A stretch of DNA of 64,000 nucleotides from Gammaproteobacteria bacterium (GTDB lineage Bacteria; Pseudomonadota; Gammaproteobacteria; Eutrophobiales; Eutrophobiaceae), in NCBI GenBank assembly GCA_028819495.1, contig JAPPLI010000062.1:1-64000 (forward strand), read 5' to 3'. Under the pieces are notes generated by a model. That model was not told where the DNA came from. It made no database searches and was given only the letters and a program-made list of their open reading frames with translations. A program made the position numbers and the translations under genes. Each line of letters opens with the position of its first letter. Position 1 is the stretch's first letter. Shown piece after piece: positions 18,410 to 25,963 of the stretch.

Positions 18410-19063
18410 TCAGCCAATAATTTTCAGGCTTGAACTGGCGCCCAGGCGGGTGGCGCCTGCCTCGATCATCCTGCAGGCGGTATCGTAATCCCTGATCCCG
18501 CCGCTGGCCTTTACGCCGACGTCCGGTCCCACGGCGGCGCGCAGCAGCCTCACGTCCGCTTCGGTGGCCCCGCCATGGCTGAAGCCGGTGGAGGTCTTGA
18601 CGAAACCGGCGCCTGCAGCGACACAGGCCTCGCAGGCCCGCAGTTTTTCCTCGTCGGTCAACAGGCAGGTCTCCAGGATCAACTTGACCGGACGTCCCGC
18701 GGCGCTCCCGACTACGCTTTCCACGTCATCCGCGACCTGTCCCCAGCTTCCCGCCTTTGCCGCGCCGATGTTCATCACCATGTCCACCTCATCGGCGCCG
18801 CGCCGGACTGCCAGGTCCGTCTCGAAGGCTTTCACGTCCGGTTCGTTCATGCCGGCGGGGAAACCGGCTACGGTGCAGACCCTGACTGACGAACCTGCCA
18901 ATTCCTCCCGGGCCAGGGGGACGAAAACCGGCGAGATGCAGACGGAATAAAATCCGTGCTCATGCGCTTCCCGGCACAGTCGCGTTACCATTTCCGGCGT
19001 GGCTTCAGGCGCGAGCAGGGTGTGGTCGATGATTCGGGCGATGTCTGTTGCGTGTATTTTCAT
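18410..19063 (-). CDS. deoC: Deoxyribose-phosphate aldolase
   Basis: A 217-residue class I aldolase that cleaves 2-deoxyribose-5-phosphate to acetaldehyde and glyceraldehyde-3-phosphate. It begins 'IARIIDHTLLAPEATPEMV'. The Schiff-base lysine is in 'AGFVKTSTGFSHGGAT' (about residue 155), and the second active-site lysine is in 'VGVKASGGIRDYDTA' (about 184). The length is typical of short DeoC proteins. It lies convergent with nupC-deoD and completes the deoxynucleoside salvage route apart from phosphopentomutase, which is not in the window. Confidence 0.96.
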   Translation of the reverse strand: MKIHATDIARIIDHTLLAPEATPEMVTRLCREAHEHGFYSVCISPVFVPLAREELAGSSVRVCTVAGFPAGMNEPDVKAFETDLAVRRGADEVDMVMNIGAAKAGSWGQVADDVESVVGSAAGRPVKLILETCLLTDEEKLRACEACVAAGAGFVKTSTGFSHGGATEADVRLLRAAVGPDVGVKASGGIRDYDTACRMIEAGATRLGASSSLKIIG

Positions 19064-19073
19064 CGGGATGTAT

Positions 19074-19190
19074 GGGGTCAGAGTAAAAATTCTTCGAATT
19101 TCTTACTCTGACCCCTGGATTGCGAAATTTCTGGCGAAATTCTTACTCTGACCCCTGGTTTCTTTACTCTGACCCCTGGATTGTGACCCC
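19074..19190. repeat. 'ggggtcagagtaa' hairpin with extra half-copies
   Basis: A complete hairpin (19074-19115) like that at 4635 is followed by 'ttcttactctgacccc' (about 19140-19155), 'tctttactctgacccc' (about 19161-19176) and a degenerate 'gattgtgacccc'. It fills the gap between two minus-strand genes. The layout suggests repeated partial duplication of the right arm. It may form alternative hairpins upstream of deoC. Confidence 0.8.
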
Positions 19191-19204
19191 TTGGGTTCGC
19201 GAAC

Positions 19205-19987
19205 TCAGAAGATTTTGTCCGTCAGGACGCCGCCGTCGACGACCAGGTCTGTTCCCGTTATCCATTTGCTGGCGCGGGACACCAGGAACAGGCAGGCGTT
19301 AGCGACGTCCTCCGCCTGGCCTACGCTGTGCAGCGCGGCGGCCTGTTTGTAGCTGGCCACCCCTTCCGGCCAGCCCTCGTCCAGCCCTTCCCGCCAGATA
19401 AGACCGGGTGATACCGCGTTGACGCGGATATCATGGGCGCCCAGTTCCCTGGCAGCAGCGCGGGTGAACATCACCACCGCGCTCTTGGCGGCGCAATAAT
19501 GGCTGTGCATATCCAGCACACCGCTGGCGGCAATCGACGCGATATTGACGACCGCGCCGCCGCCGCCCTGCTTGATGACACGCCTGGCGAAGGCCTGGGT
19601 GCACAACATGACGGAGCGCACATTGGCGTCCATCATCAGCTCATATTCCGCTTCACTGATATCCAGAAATGGCGAGAGCGGGTAGACCCCGGCATTGTTG
19701 ATCAGTATATCCACCTGGCCAGCCTCACTGCTGACGGCGTCGAACAAGCGTTCTATATCTGCCTTGCTGGTAACATCGGCATGCACTGCAACGGCGCTTC
19801 CTCCCGACTGTTCAATCTGCTCCTGCAACGCAAGTGCGCCGGCCTCACTGGAGCGGTAATGAATGCAGACGCGAGCGCCCGCCCGCGCCAGTACCCGGCA
19901 TATCGCCGTGCCGATGCCGCCCGCCCCGCCCGTGACCACGGCCGTCCTGCCGCTCAGGTTCAATAAATCATTCTGTGATTCCGGCAT
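19205..19987 (-). CDS. Short-chain dehydrogenase/reductase (SDR)
   Basis: A 260-residue classical SDR. The Rossmann glycine motif is 'VVTGGAGGIGTAICR' (about 16-30), the 'NNAG' motif is in 'VDILINNAGVYPL', and catalytic Ser and Tyr-x3-Lys occur in 'NIASIAAS' and 'SHYCAAKSAV'. The arginine after the first strand ('IHYRSSEAG') suggests NADP(H). The C-terminal 'ITGTDLVVDGGVLTD' is standard. It resembles 3-oxoacyl-ACP reductase-like and pteridine reductase-like SDRs, but the substrate cannot be assigned. It is not clearly in an operon with deoC because a repeat array lies between. Confidence 0.88.
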   Translation of the reverse strand: MPESQNDLLNLSGRTAVVTGGAGGIGTAICRVLARAGARVCIHYRSSEAGALALQEQIEQSGGSAVAVHADVTSKADIERLFDAVSSEAGQVDILINNAGVYPLSPFLDISEAEYELMMDANVRSVMLCTQAFARRVIKQGGGGAVVNIASIAASGVLDMHSHYCAAKSAVVMFTRAAARELGAHDIRVNAVSPGLIWREGLDEGWPEGVASYKQAAALHSVGQAEDVANACLFLVSRASKWITGTDLVVDGGVLTDKIF

Positions 19988-20129
19988 GTTTCTGATTACT
20001 CCGGTATATAAGGGTTTATGTTACATGGTGACATAATCTGTCGGAAAGGCACTGTCGCCCTGCTCCCGTCACAAGTATACTGTTTCTGGTACCCTTTCCA
20101 GTTAATATTGACATGTTCAATAATTTCTG

Positions 20130-20651
20130 ATGATTGTGAAAAAATTAACCGCCGAAGCGCTGATCCGGGAGTTAGGCCTTGAAGTCCTGCCGCTCGAGGG
20201 CGGGCACTTCAGGCAAACCTACCAGGCGGACGAGACCGTGGCCGTGCCCGCGGCGGACCCGGAACAACCGCTGCTGAAACCGCGTTCTACCGCGATCCTT
20301 TACCTGCTCTCGGACGATCCGGACTCCTTCTCGGCGATACACAGGTTACCCACGGACGAGATCTATCATTTCTACCTCGGCGACCCGGTTGAACTGCTCT
20401 TGCTCAGGCAGGACGGAGAAAGCGAGGTCGTCACCGTGGGCCATGACATCCTGAACGGACAGCATGTCCAGTTTGCCGTCCCTGCCGGTGTCTGGCAGGG
20501 GTCCCGTCTCGCGCCGGGAGGCGAATTCGCGCTTATGGGCACCACCATGGCGCCCGGTTTTGCCGATACGGATTACGTCCCCGGCGACAGGGATACCCTG
20601 CTCGAACGATTCCCTGACAGGGCTGAACTGATCAGGCTGCTGACGCGCTGA
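20130..20651 (+). CDS. DUF985 cupin-fold protein
   Basis: A 173-residue cytoplasmic protein with the DUF985 signature: 'LEVLPLEGGHFRQTYQ' near the N-terminus, 'STAILYLLSDDPDSFSAIHR', 'DEIYHFYLGDPVELLLL' and 'VPAGVWQGSRL', ending with 'LMGTTMAPGFADTDY'. These form a single-domain beta-barrel (cupin). The biochemical role of the family is not established. It precedes the trp leader by about 60 bp on the same strand, but the leader has its own candidate promoter. Confidence 0.88.
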   Translation: MIVKKLTAEALIRELGLEVLPLEGGHFRQTYQADETVAVPAADPEQPLLKPRSTAILYLLSDDPDSFSAIHRLPTDEIYHFYLGDPVELLLLRQDGESEVVTVGHDILNGQHVQFAVPAGVWQGSRLAPGGEFALMGTTMAPGFADTDYVPGDRDTLLERFPDRAELIRLLTR

Positions 20652-20676
20652 CCCGGGCGGGCGCACGGGGACATGC

Positions 20677-20705
20677 TTGATCCTTGCCGGAAATACCGTT
20701 ATGCT
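20677..20705 (+). promoter_or_regulatory. Candidate trp promoter
   Basis: TTGATC (20677-20682) and TATGCT (20700-20705) are separated by exactly 17 bp and lie just before the trp leader peptide. A start about seven bases after the -10 box would leave only a few bases before the leader ATG. The transcript would then be nearly leaderless, which weakens this call, and an upstream promoter is possible. Confidence 0.4.
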
Positions 20706-20714
20706 GCAACCATT

Positions 20715-20774
20715 ATGCAAGCAAACCGGAAACAATGGTGGTGGCCGACCATCCTGAGGTGGATGCCGGCTTAA
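20715..20774 (+). CDS. trpL: trp operon leader peptide
   Basis: A 19-residue ORF, too short for the track, reading 'MQANRKQWWWPTILRWMPA'. Three consecutive tryptophan codons plus a fourth make it a classic attenuation leader. Ribosome stalling at the Trp codons when charged tRNA-Trp is scarce would let 'gaggtgg' (about 20755-20761) pair with 'ccacctc' (20798-20804). That disrupts the terminator hairpin 20 bp downstream. It lies 98 bp before trpE. Confidence 0.9.
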   Translation: MQANRKQWWWPTILRWMPA

Positions 20775-20794
20775 CCGCGATTGTATAAAGTCAT

Positions 20795-20827
20795 AACCCA
20801 CCTCTGAGCCAGGGGTGGGTTTTTTTA
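20795..20827 (+). terminator. trp attenuator (intrinsic terminator)
   Basis: An 11-bp stem 'aacccacctct/aggggtgggtt' with a five-base loop is followed by a run of seven T. The 5' half of the stem can alternatively pair with 'gaggtgg' in the leader peptide coding region, giving the antiterminator. This is the expected layout for Trp-controlled attenuation of trpE. Confidence 0.92.
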
Positions 20828-20872
20828 TGCCTGTTCCCCTGGTAACTGATGAGGAACTAACAAGGGGAACTC

Positions 20873-22258
20873 ATGAAACCGCCTTTTGACATTGCAGCCG
20901 ATCTCGATACGCCGGTATCGGCATTCCTGAAACTGAAACCGCTTGGCGCGCGCTTCCTGCTGGAAAGCGTGGAGCGCGGCGAACAGGTTGCGCGTTTTTC
21001 CTTCCTGGGTCTGGGCAGCGTACTGGACCTGCACCTTGACCCGCAGGGCCTGACCGTGAACGGCAGGACACGTTCCCGGCCGTCGGGCCGCGCCGAAGTG
21101 CTGGCCGCATTGCGGGAGGGATTACGCGCTGCGCCGGAATTATCCCCCCAGGTGGATGAGATCCCGTTCCAGGGCGGCTTGGTGGGCTACGCCGATTTTG
21201 ACATGATCCATGAACTGGAACAGTTTCCCAACGACACGATTGCCAGGGATTATCATCCCCGCGCCGGTTACACGGCCCCGCGCTCCCTGCTGGTGTTTGA
21301 CCACCTGACCCGGCGCGTGGCGCTGCTCCATGCCGGACCGGAATCGGAACGGCTGGCCTTGCAGAAAGAGATCAGCGCGGCATTGCGCGGCCCGGTCCCG
21401 GCGCACACCTCCAGGGACACCTGTTCAATAGCGAAGGCAAGCCTGTCCCGGAACGACTATATGCAACTGGTTTATGACGCAAAGCAAAAAATACGAGACG
21501 GCGATATTTTTCAGGTCGTGCTGGCAAACCGCTTTTCCGGCGAATGCGACATCGATCCATTCACCGTTTACCGGGCCTTGCGCCTGATTAACCCGTCTCC
21601 GTATATGTACTACATCGAGACAGGCGACCGTACCATAGCCGGTTCCTCACCCGAGGCCATGGTGAAATTGCAGGACGGCATGGCGGCGCTGCGGCCCATT
21701 GCCGGCACCCGTCCGCGCGGACAGAACACCGGCGAGGACCGGGAACTGGAACGGGACCTGCTCAATGATTCCAAGGAGATTGCCGAACACGTCATGCTGG
21801 TGGACCTGGCCCGGAACGACCTGGGACGCATCGCGGCCACGGGTTCCATCCAGGTCGACCCCTACCTGTCCATCGAACGCTACAGCCACGTCATGCACAT
21901 CGTCAGCGGCGTCAGCGGCACGCCGCGTCCGGGCAGGGACGCGTTTGATCTATTCGCCGCGTCCTTCCCCGCCGGCACCCTGGTAGGCGCACCCAAGATC
22001 CGCGCCATAGAACTGCTGAACGGCTTTGAACCGGCGCGTCGCGGGTTATACGGCGGCACCGTGGGCTATTTCGACCATTACGGCAACATGGACCAGGCCA
22101 TTGCGATACGCACCATCATCTTCGAGAACGGCAGCTACAGCTACCACGCCGGCGCCGGCATCGTGGCCGACAGCGATCCGGCCACTGAATACGACGAAGT
22201 CCTGGCGAAAAGCGCAGCGATGCGCCAGGCCCTTACTTTATCTGCAGAAGGTTTCTAA
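20873..22258 (+). CDS. trpE: Anthranilate synthase component I
   Basis: A 461-residue chorismate-using enzyme that makes anthranilate with TrpG. The N-terminus has 'DTPVSAFLKLKP' and the tryptophan feedback site 'FLLESVERGE'. The catalytic half has 'QVVLANRFSG', 'PIAGTRPRGQ', 'LNDSKEIAEHVMLVDLARND' and 'FPAGTLVGAPKIRA'. The Trp-rich leader and the LLES motif favour TrpE over PabB. The start has an 'aagggg' ribosome site. TrpG is not next to it: a repeat element and an unrelated convergent gene follow, so the partner must be elsewhere. Confidence 0.95.
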   Translation: MKPPFDIAADLDTPVSAFLKLKPLGARFLLESVERGEQVARFSFLGLGSVLDLHLDPQGLTVNGRTRSRPSGRAEVLAALREGLRAAPELSPQVDEIPFQGGLVGYADFDMIHELEQFPNDTIARDYHPRAGYTAPRSLLVFDHLTRRVALLHAGPESERLALQKEISAALRGPVPAHTSRDTCSIAKASLSRNDYMQLVYDAKQKIRDGDIFQVVLANRFSGECDIDPFTVYRALRLINPSPYMYYIETGDRTIAGSSPEAMVKLQDGMAALRPIAGTRPRGQNTGEDRELERDLLNDSKEIAEHVMLVDLARNDLGRIAATGSIQVDPYLSIERYSHVMHIVSGVSGTPRPGRDAFDLFAASFPAGTLVGAPKIRAIELLNGFEPARRGLYGGTVGYFDHYGNMDQAIAIRTIIFENGSYSYHAGAGIVADSDPATEYDEVLAKSAAMRQALTLSAEGF

Positions 22259-22271
22259 ATCATTAAACAAT

Positions 22272-22506
22272 GTCGGATGAAAGATGGCGGGACAGTATTT
22301 GTAAGAATGTCGCCAGCCAGGATGGCCGGCGATAAAGCGTACAGGGACGTATTCACAGCGTGTCTTGATAAAACACTATCGTCGGATGAAAGATGGCGGG
22401 ACAGTATTTGTAAGAATGTCGCCAGCCAGGATGGCTGGCGATAAAGCGTACAGGGATGTATTCACAGCGTGTCTGGAAAATACTGTCCCGCCATCTTTCA
22501 TCCGAC
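22272..22506. repeat. Palindromic repeat element, tandem double copy
   Basis: A 109-bp unit (22272-22380) is repeated almost exactly at 22381-22489. Each unit has the shared core 'gcgtacagggacgtattcac' plus 'agcgtgtct'. The 29-bp arm starting 'gtcggatgaaagatggcggg' occurs at 22272 and 22381 and as a perfect inverted copy at 22478-22506. It lies between the convergent trpE and PPOX genes, where it may also terminate transcription. ORFs called here (22365-22595, 22353-22661) are shadows. Confidence 0.9.
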
Positions 22507-22516
22507 TCCTTATAAA

Positions 22517-23173
22517 TCAGCCGTCCCCCTGCGCGACTCTCCCCTGCCACTCTTCCTGGGTTATGATCCCACCCTCTTTCTCGGCCCGGCCCTGATCCCT
22601 GGCCGGCAACACCCCCTGGATCATATCGATGTGCTTCCACCCGGCCAGCGGCGTGGCGCACTCGGTACGCGGCACATACTTGGAGGGATCGACCTTCTGA
22701 TACTTGTGCACATAACGCGGGCAGTTGACGAAGATCTCCGATACCTTGACCCTGACGATCAGGTCCGCCTCCTTGTACAGGTCCATGGCGGGGTCATCGT
22801 CGTGCAGCGTGGCCTCGCCCTGCAACCGCAACCGGTGCGGCACTTCGAAACTGATGAACAGCATGCCGATATTCGGGTTGCCCCTGATATTCCCCATGGA
22901 CAGGAACATGCCGTTACCGTCGTAGCTGGGAAACACGACAGTCGTGTCATCCACCACCTTGACGAAGCCCGGATCACCGCCCTTATAGGACACGGTGGGC
23001 CTGCCCTTGTGGTCCACCGAGCTCAGGAAAAACATGTCGCGGCTTTCGATGAAATCCTTGTGCGGACCGGCCACTTCCGTCTCCATCGCAACTTTCTCGA
23101 TCGCGTCGGCCAGGCGCAGGGAATCAAACTGTTCCTGCAATGCCCGGTGGTTGTCACCATATAATCGACTCAT
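22517..23173 (-). CDS. Pyridoxamine 5'-phosphate oxidase-family (FMN-binding split barrel) protein
   Basis: A 218-residue cytoplasmic protein. The split-barrel signature reads 'ESRDMFFLSSVDHKGRPTVS' followed by 'GGDPGFV', and later 'NPNIGMLFISFEVPHRLRL'. These are typical of the large PPOX-like group that binds FMN, F420 or heme. The C-terminal region, with 'IFVNCPRYVHKYQKV', is a feature of one uncharacterised subgroup. Specific activity cannot be assigned. It is followed by the palindromic element on one side and preceded by the MATE gene (31-bp gap, reading towards it). Confidence 0.82.
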   Translation of the reverse strand: MSRLYGDNHRALQEQFDSLRLADAIEKVAMETEVAGPHKDFIESRDMFFLSSVDHKGRPTVSYKGGDPGFVKVVDDTTVVFPSYDGNGMFLSMGNIRGNPNIGMLFISFEVPHRLRLQGEATLHDDDPAMDLYKEADLIVRVKVSEIFVNCPRYVHKYQKVDPSKYVPRTECATPLAGWKHIDMIQGVLPARDQGRAEKEGGIITQEEWQGRVAQGDG

Positions 23174-23204
23174 AATTTATTTCCTCGTTGTTTCAGATTC
23201 GTTG

Positions 23205-24596
23205 TTATGCCGTCACCGGCAACAGGCTGTCCTCGCCGGCGCATACTTTCTTGATGACCCGGTACGCGATGATGCCGGCGATGATGTTGCCGGTTGCCGC
23301 GCCTGCGAACATGCCTGTTATTCCCCAGATCAGGCCGCCAATATACGCCAGCGGCAGGTATAAGGCAATCAACCTGATGATTATCAGGAACAGGCCGAGC
23401 CTGGGGCGTCTCATTACGTTGAGCGAAACCATGACCAGGATCACCACGGAATGGGCGCCGTAGGTCAGCGGCAATATGTAGATGAAGGTATTGATCACCC
23501 GGATCACTTCGGCGTCCGCGCTGAACGCGGGGGCGATCCAGGGAGAGAACGCCAACAGCAGCAAATAGACTGCGACCTGAAAGACGATACCGAACTTCAG
23601 ACAACCGAACAATGCCTGGCGGGCGCGTTCCCCCTTGCCGGCTCCCAGGTTCTGGCCGATAAACATGGGCAGGGTGGCGGACAGGGCAAAAACAACCATC
23701 AGGCATATTGTCTCTATACGCGCGCCTACCCCGAAACCGGCAACGGCTTCGGCCCCGAAACCGGCTATCATCGCGGTCATGATGGCCGCGGCAAACGGAG
23801 TCATCATGTTGGCAAGCATGGCCGGGACGCCGATTTGCAGCAACTCCTCCCAGTTTTCCCGGATATGGCGCAGGCGCGGCAGGGTAAACAACAGCAGCTT
23901 TTCTCTTACTGCCAGGATATAGACCGCGACGGCGGCCACGGTTGTGGCGGCGATGACGCTGGCGAGCGCCGCCCCCTTCATCCCCATTTCCGGGAATGGA
24001 CCCGGACCGAATATCAATAACGGGTCCAGGGCGAGGTTCATCAACGCCATGAGTGTGGACATCGAAGCGGAAGTCTTCATTGCGCCGATGGCGCGGAACG
24101 TGTTCCCGCATATCACCGCGATCATGATCACGGGCAGGCCGAGGATCAGGACATACATATACTCACTGATGTATGGCAACACCTGGTCCGTCGCGCCCAT
24201 GGCCGAAAAAATGCTTTTGAAGGAAAGAGCGACCAGGACGGCGATAATCACCGACAACAGCAGCGCCAGTATCTGTGCGTCGGTCACGTAGCGGGCGGCC
24301 GCATCATGCCTTGCCTCGCCGACCAGGCGCGAAGTGATTGAACTGATGCCCATGCCTATTCCCAAGGCAATACTGACGAAGATCATGTAAACGGGAATGA
24401 TGAAGCCGATGGCCGCCAACTGGTTTGTCCCCAGCAGGCTGATGAACCAGGTATCGACAATCCCCAGCGTCATCATGGCGATGACGCCCATGATCATGGT
24501 GCCGGTGAGGCGCGTCAGCAACGGGCCTATCGGCTCGGAAGTGATCCTCCGGGTACGCTCTGTTGATCGGGTACTCTTTCCAGGTGATATTGTCAT
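23205..24596 (-). CDS. MATE-family efflux transporter
   Basis: A 463-residue inner-membrane antiporter with twelve predicted hydrophobic segments. The two homologous halves begin 'GPLLTRLTGTMIMGVIAMMT' and 'ELLQIGVPAMLANMMTPFAA', with 'SLLGTNQLAAIGF' and 'AGFGAEAVAGFGVGARIE' being classic MATE segments. It should export cationic drugs or metabolites with Na+ or H+. The track start at 24713 lies inside a repeat. The ATG at 24596 gives 'TISPGKSTRST' before the first helix and is preferred. The first codons fall in one arm of a 32-bp perfect inverted repeat. Confidence 0.9.
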   Translation of the reverse strand: MTISPGKSTRSTERTRRITSEPIGPLLTRLTGTMIMGVIAMMTLGIVDTWFISLLGTNQLAAIGFIIPVYMIFVSIALGIGMGISSITSRLVGEARHDAAARYVTDAQILALLLSVIIAVLVALSFKSIFSAMGATDQVLPYISEYMYVLILGLPVIMIAVICGNTFRAIGAMKTSASMSTLMALMNLALDPLLIFGPGPFPEMGMKGAALASVIAATTVAAVAVYILAVREKLLLFTLPRLRHIRENWEELLQIGVPAMLANMMTPFAAAIMTAMIAGFGAEAVAGFGVGARIETICLMVVFALSATLPMFIGQNLGAGKGERARQALFGCLKFGIVFQVAVYLLLLAFSPWIAPAFSADAEVIRVINTFIYILPLTYGAHSVVILVMVSLNVMRRPRLGLFLIIIRLIALYLPLAYIGGLIWGITGMFAGAATGNIIAGIIAYRVIKKVCAGEDSLLPVTA

Positions 24597-24833
24597 GTTC
24601 AGCGGGTTGGGAAGCGGTTGAGCGCAAGGCGCGCCGTGCAGGGAATGGCGAGTCCTTGCCAAGCGGTGCAACGCCGCGGGCGACCGCTTCCCGGCCCGCC
24701 CGCAGGGAGCCAAGCAGCGGCTTCAATCCGGCGTTGCAGTCCTTGACAAGGGCGCGCCATTCTCTGCGGACTGCGCCTTGTCTTGAAGCCGCTGCTTGGC
24801 TCTGAACATGACAATATCACCTGGAAAGAGTAC
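24571..24833. repeat. Large nested palindrome including the MATE gene 5' end
   Basis: A 32-bp perfect inverted repeat (24571-24602 and 24802-24833) brackets a second perfect 20-bp inverted repeat (24707-24726 and 24783-24802) and a looser one around 'ggcgcgcc'. The left outer arm is the MATE start region itself, so the right arm is an inverted copy of the first codons of that gene. The inner sequence is not the one shared by the 1.3, 18, 22 and 54 kb elements. No credible gene lies inside. Confidence 0.9.
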
Positions 24834-24842
24834 AAGTATCAA

Positions 24843-25178
24843 TCAGTCATGCCTGTCCATGTTGTAATCGAAGTAGTCGCGCAGCTTTTTCTCCCAGTAT
24901 TCCACGCGCCACTCCTCGATCTCGGGATCCTTCCTGGCGTTTTGCAGACTCTCATAAATAATGGTGAGTGAGCCGGAACAGCGGGCCCGGGTGAACAAAC
25001 AGCGCTGGATGTCCAGTTCCCAGTCCTGCAACTCCCAGTCCGCGACATGCGCGTCGGGCGCTTCACCGGAAGACTCTGCAGGCGGCCCGCCACGCGCGCC
25101 GCCGTTTGCCGGGTCATTTGCCCAGGCCGGCGTTGCCAGCAACGCCAATGCCAGCGTCAGTATCGTCCTTGCAGACAT
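24843..25178 (-). CDS. Small periplasmic protein of unknown function
   Basis: A 111-residue protein with a clear signal peptide ('ILTLALALLATPAWA', cleaved near residue 20). The mature part is Gly/Pro-rich at first, then acidic and aromatic. It has two cysteines ('RCLFTRARCSG') that could form a disulphide and a helical tail 'WRVEYWEKKLRDYFDY'. I recognise no family. It follows the peroxiredoxin gene by 25 bp on the same strand and may be co-transcribed with it. A different start is unlikely given the good signal peptide. Confidence 0.7.
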   Translation of the reverse strand: MSARTILTLALALLATPAWANDPANGGARGGPPAESSGEAPDAHVADWELQDWELDIQRCLFTRARCSGSLTIIYESLQNARKDPEIEEWRVEYWEKKLRDYFDYNMDRHD

Positions 25179-25203
25179 ATCACGCGCAAGACAGGATTCA
25201 GCC

Positions 25204-25863
25204 CTATTCGGGCTGGGGCACTATCCTCAGGTAGGGCTTCGGGGCTTTCCAGCCGTCCGGAAATTTCTCCCGGGCGGCATCATCCGAGACTGCGGGCACG
25301 ATGATGACGTCTTCGCCGTTGCGCCAGTTGACGGGTGTGGCCACCTTGTGTTGTGCCGTCAACTGGATGGAATCCAGCACGCGAAGCACTTCATCGAAGT
25401 TCCTGCCGGTGCTCATCGGATAGGTAATCATCAGCTTGATCAGTTTATCCGGCCCTATTACGAAAACGGAACGGATCGTGGCATTGTCCGCCGGGGTTCT
25501 CTCTTTCGCGGTGCCGCTGGCATTCGGGTGGATCATGTCATAGAGCTTGGCCACTTCCAGGTTGCTGTCGCCAATCAGCGGGTAGTTGACCGCATGGCCC
25601 TGGGTCTCCTCTATGTCGTTCAACCAGGCATTATGATCATCGACCGAATCGATACTCAGGCCGATAACCTTGGTGTTGCGTTTATCAAACTCCGGCTTGA
25701 GTCCGGCCATATAACCCAGTTCCGTCGTGCAGACCGGGGTAAAGTCCTTGGGATGGGAAAACAGGATGGCATAGCCGTCGCCTATCCAGTCATGGAAGTT
25801 GATCGTCCCGTCCGTGGTTTCAACGGTGAAATTCGGTGCTTCATCACCAATACGTAAAGGCAT
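25204..25863 (-). CDS. 1-Cys peroxiredoxin (Prx6 type)
   Basis: A 219-residue cytoplasmic peroxidase. The peroxidatic cysteine is in 'HPKDFTPVCTTELG' (about residue 45). The arginine and C-terminal domain of the Prx6 group are present: 'VIGPDKLIKLMITYPMSTGR', 'LTAQHKVATPVNW', 'YLRIVPQP'. No resolving cysteine is apparent in the C-terminal half, consistent with a 1-Cys mechanism. It should reduce hydrogen and alkyl peroxides. A small periplasmic protein follows on the same strand. Confidence 0.95.
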   Translation of the reverse strand: MPLRIGDEAPNFTVETTDGTINFHDWIGDGYAILFSHPKDFTPVCTTELGYMAGLKPEFDKRNTKVIGLSIDSVDDHNAWLNDIEETQGHAVNYPLIGDSNLEVAKLYDMIHPNASGTAKERTPADNATIRSVFVIGPDKLIKLMITYPMSTGRNFDEVLRVLDSIQLTAQHKVATPVNWRNGEDVIIVPAVSDDAAREKFPDGWKAPKPYLRIVPQPE

Positions 25864-25963
25864 GTCATTCCTCCTGCGGGTGCATGTTTTATGTTTTCAG
25901 GGCAATTATAGCAAAGTCCTGAAAGTGCTATCCATCGGTTTCCCGAAAGTATCGGCACATCAG

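Noticed and set aside
20873-22258. PabB instead of TrpE
   Set aside because: The Trp-rich leader, attenuator and the N-terminal LLES feedback motif favour TrpE.
23170-24111. 313-aa ORF inside the MATE gene
   Set aside because: A frame-shifted shadow of the MATE coding sequence; Arg/His-rich, no family match.
24597-24713. N-terminal extension of the MATE protein
   Set aside because: It lies in the nested palindrome, is Arg/Ala/Pro-rich and has no signal or family match.
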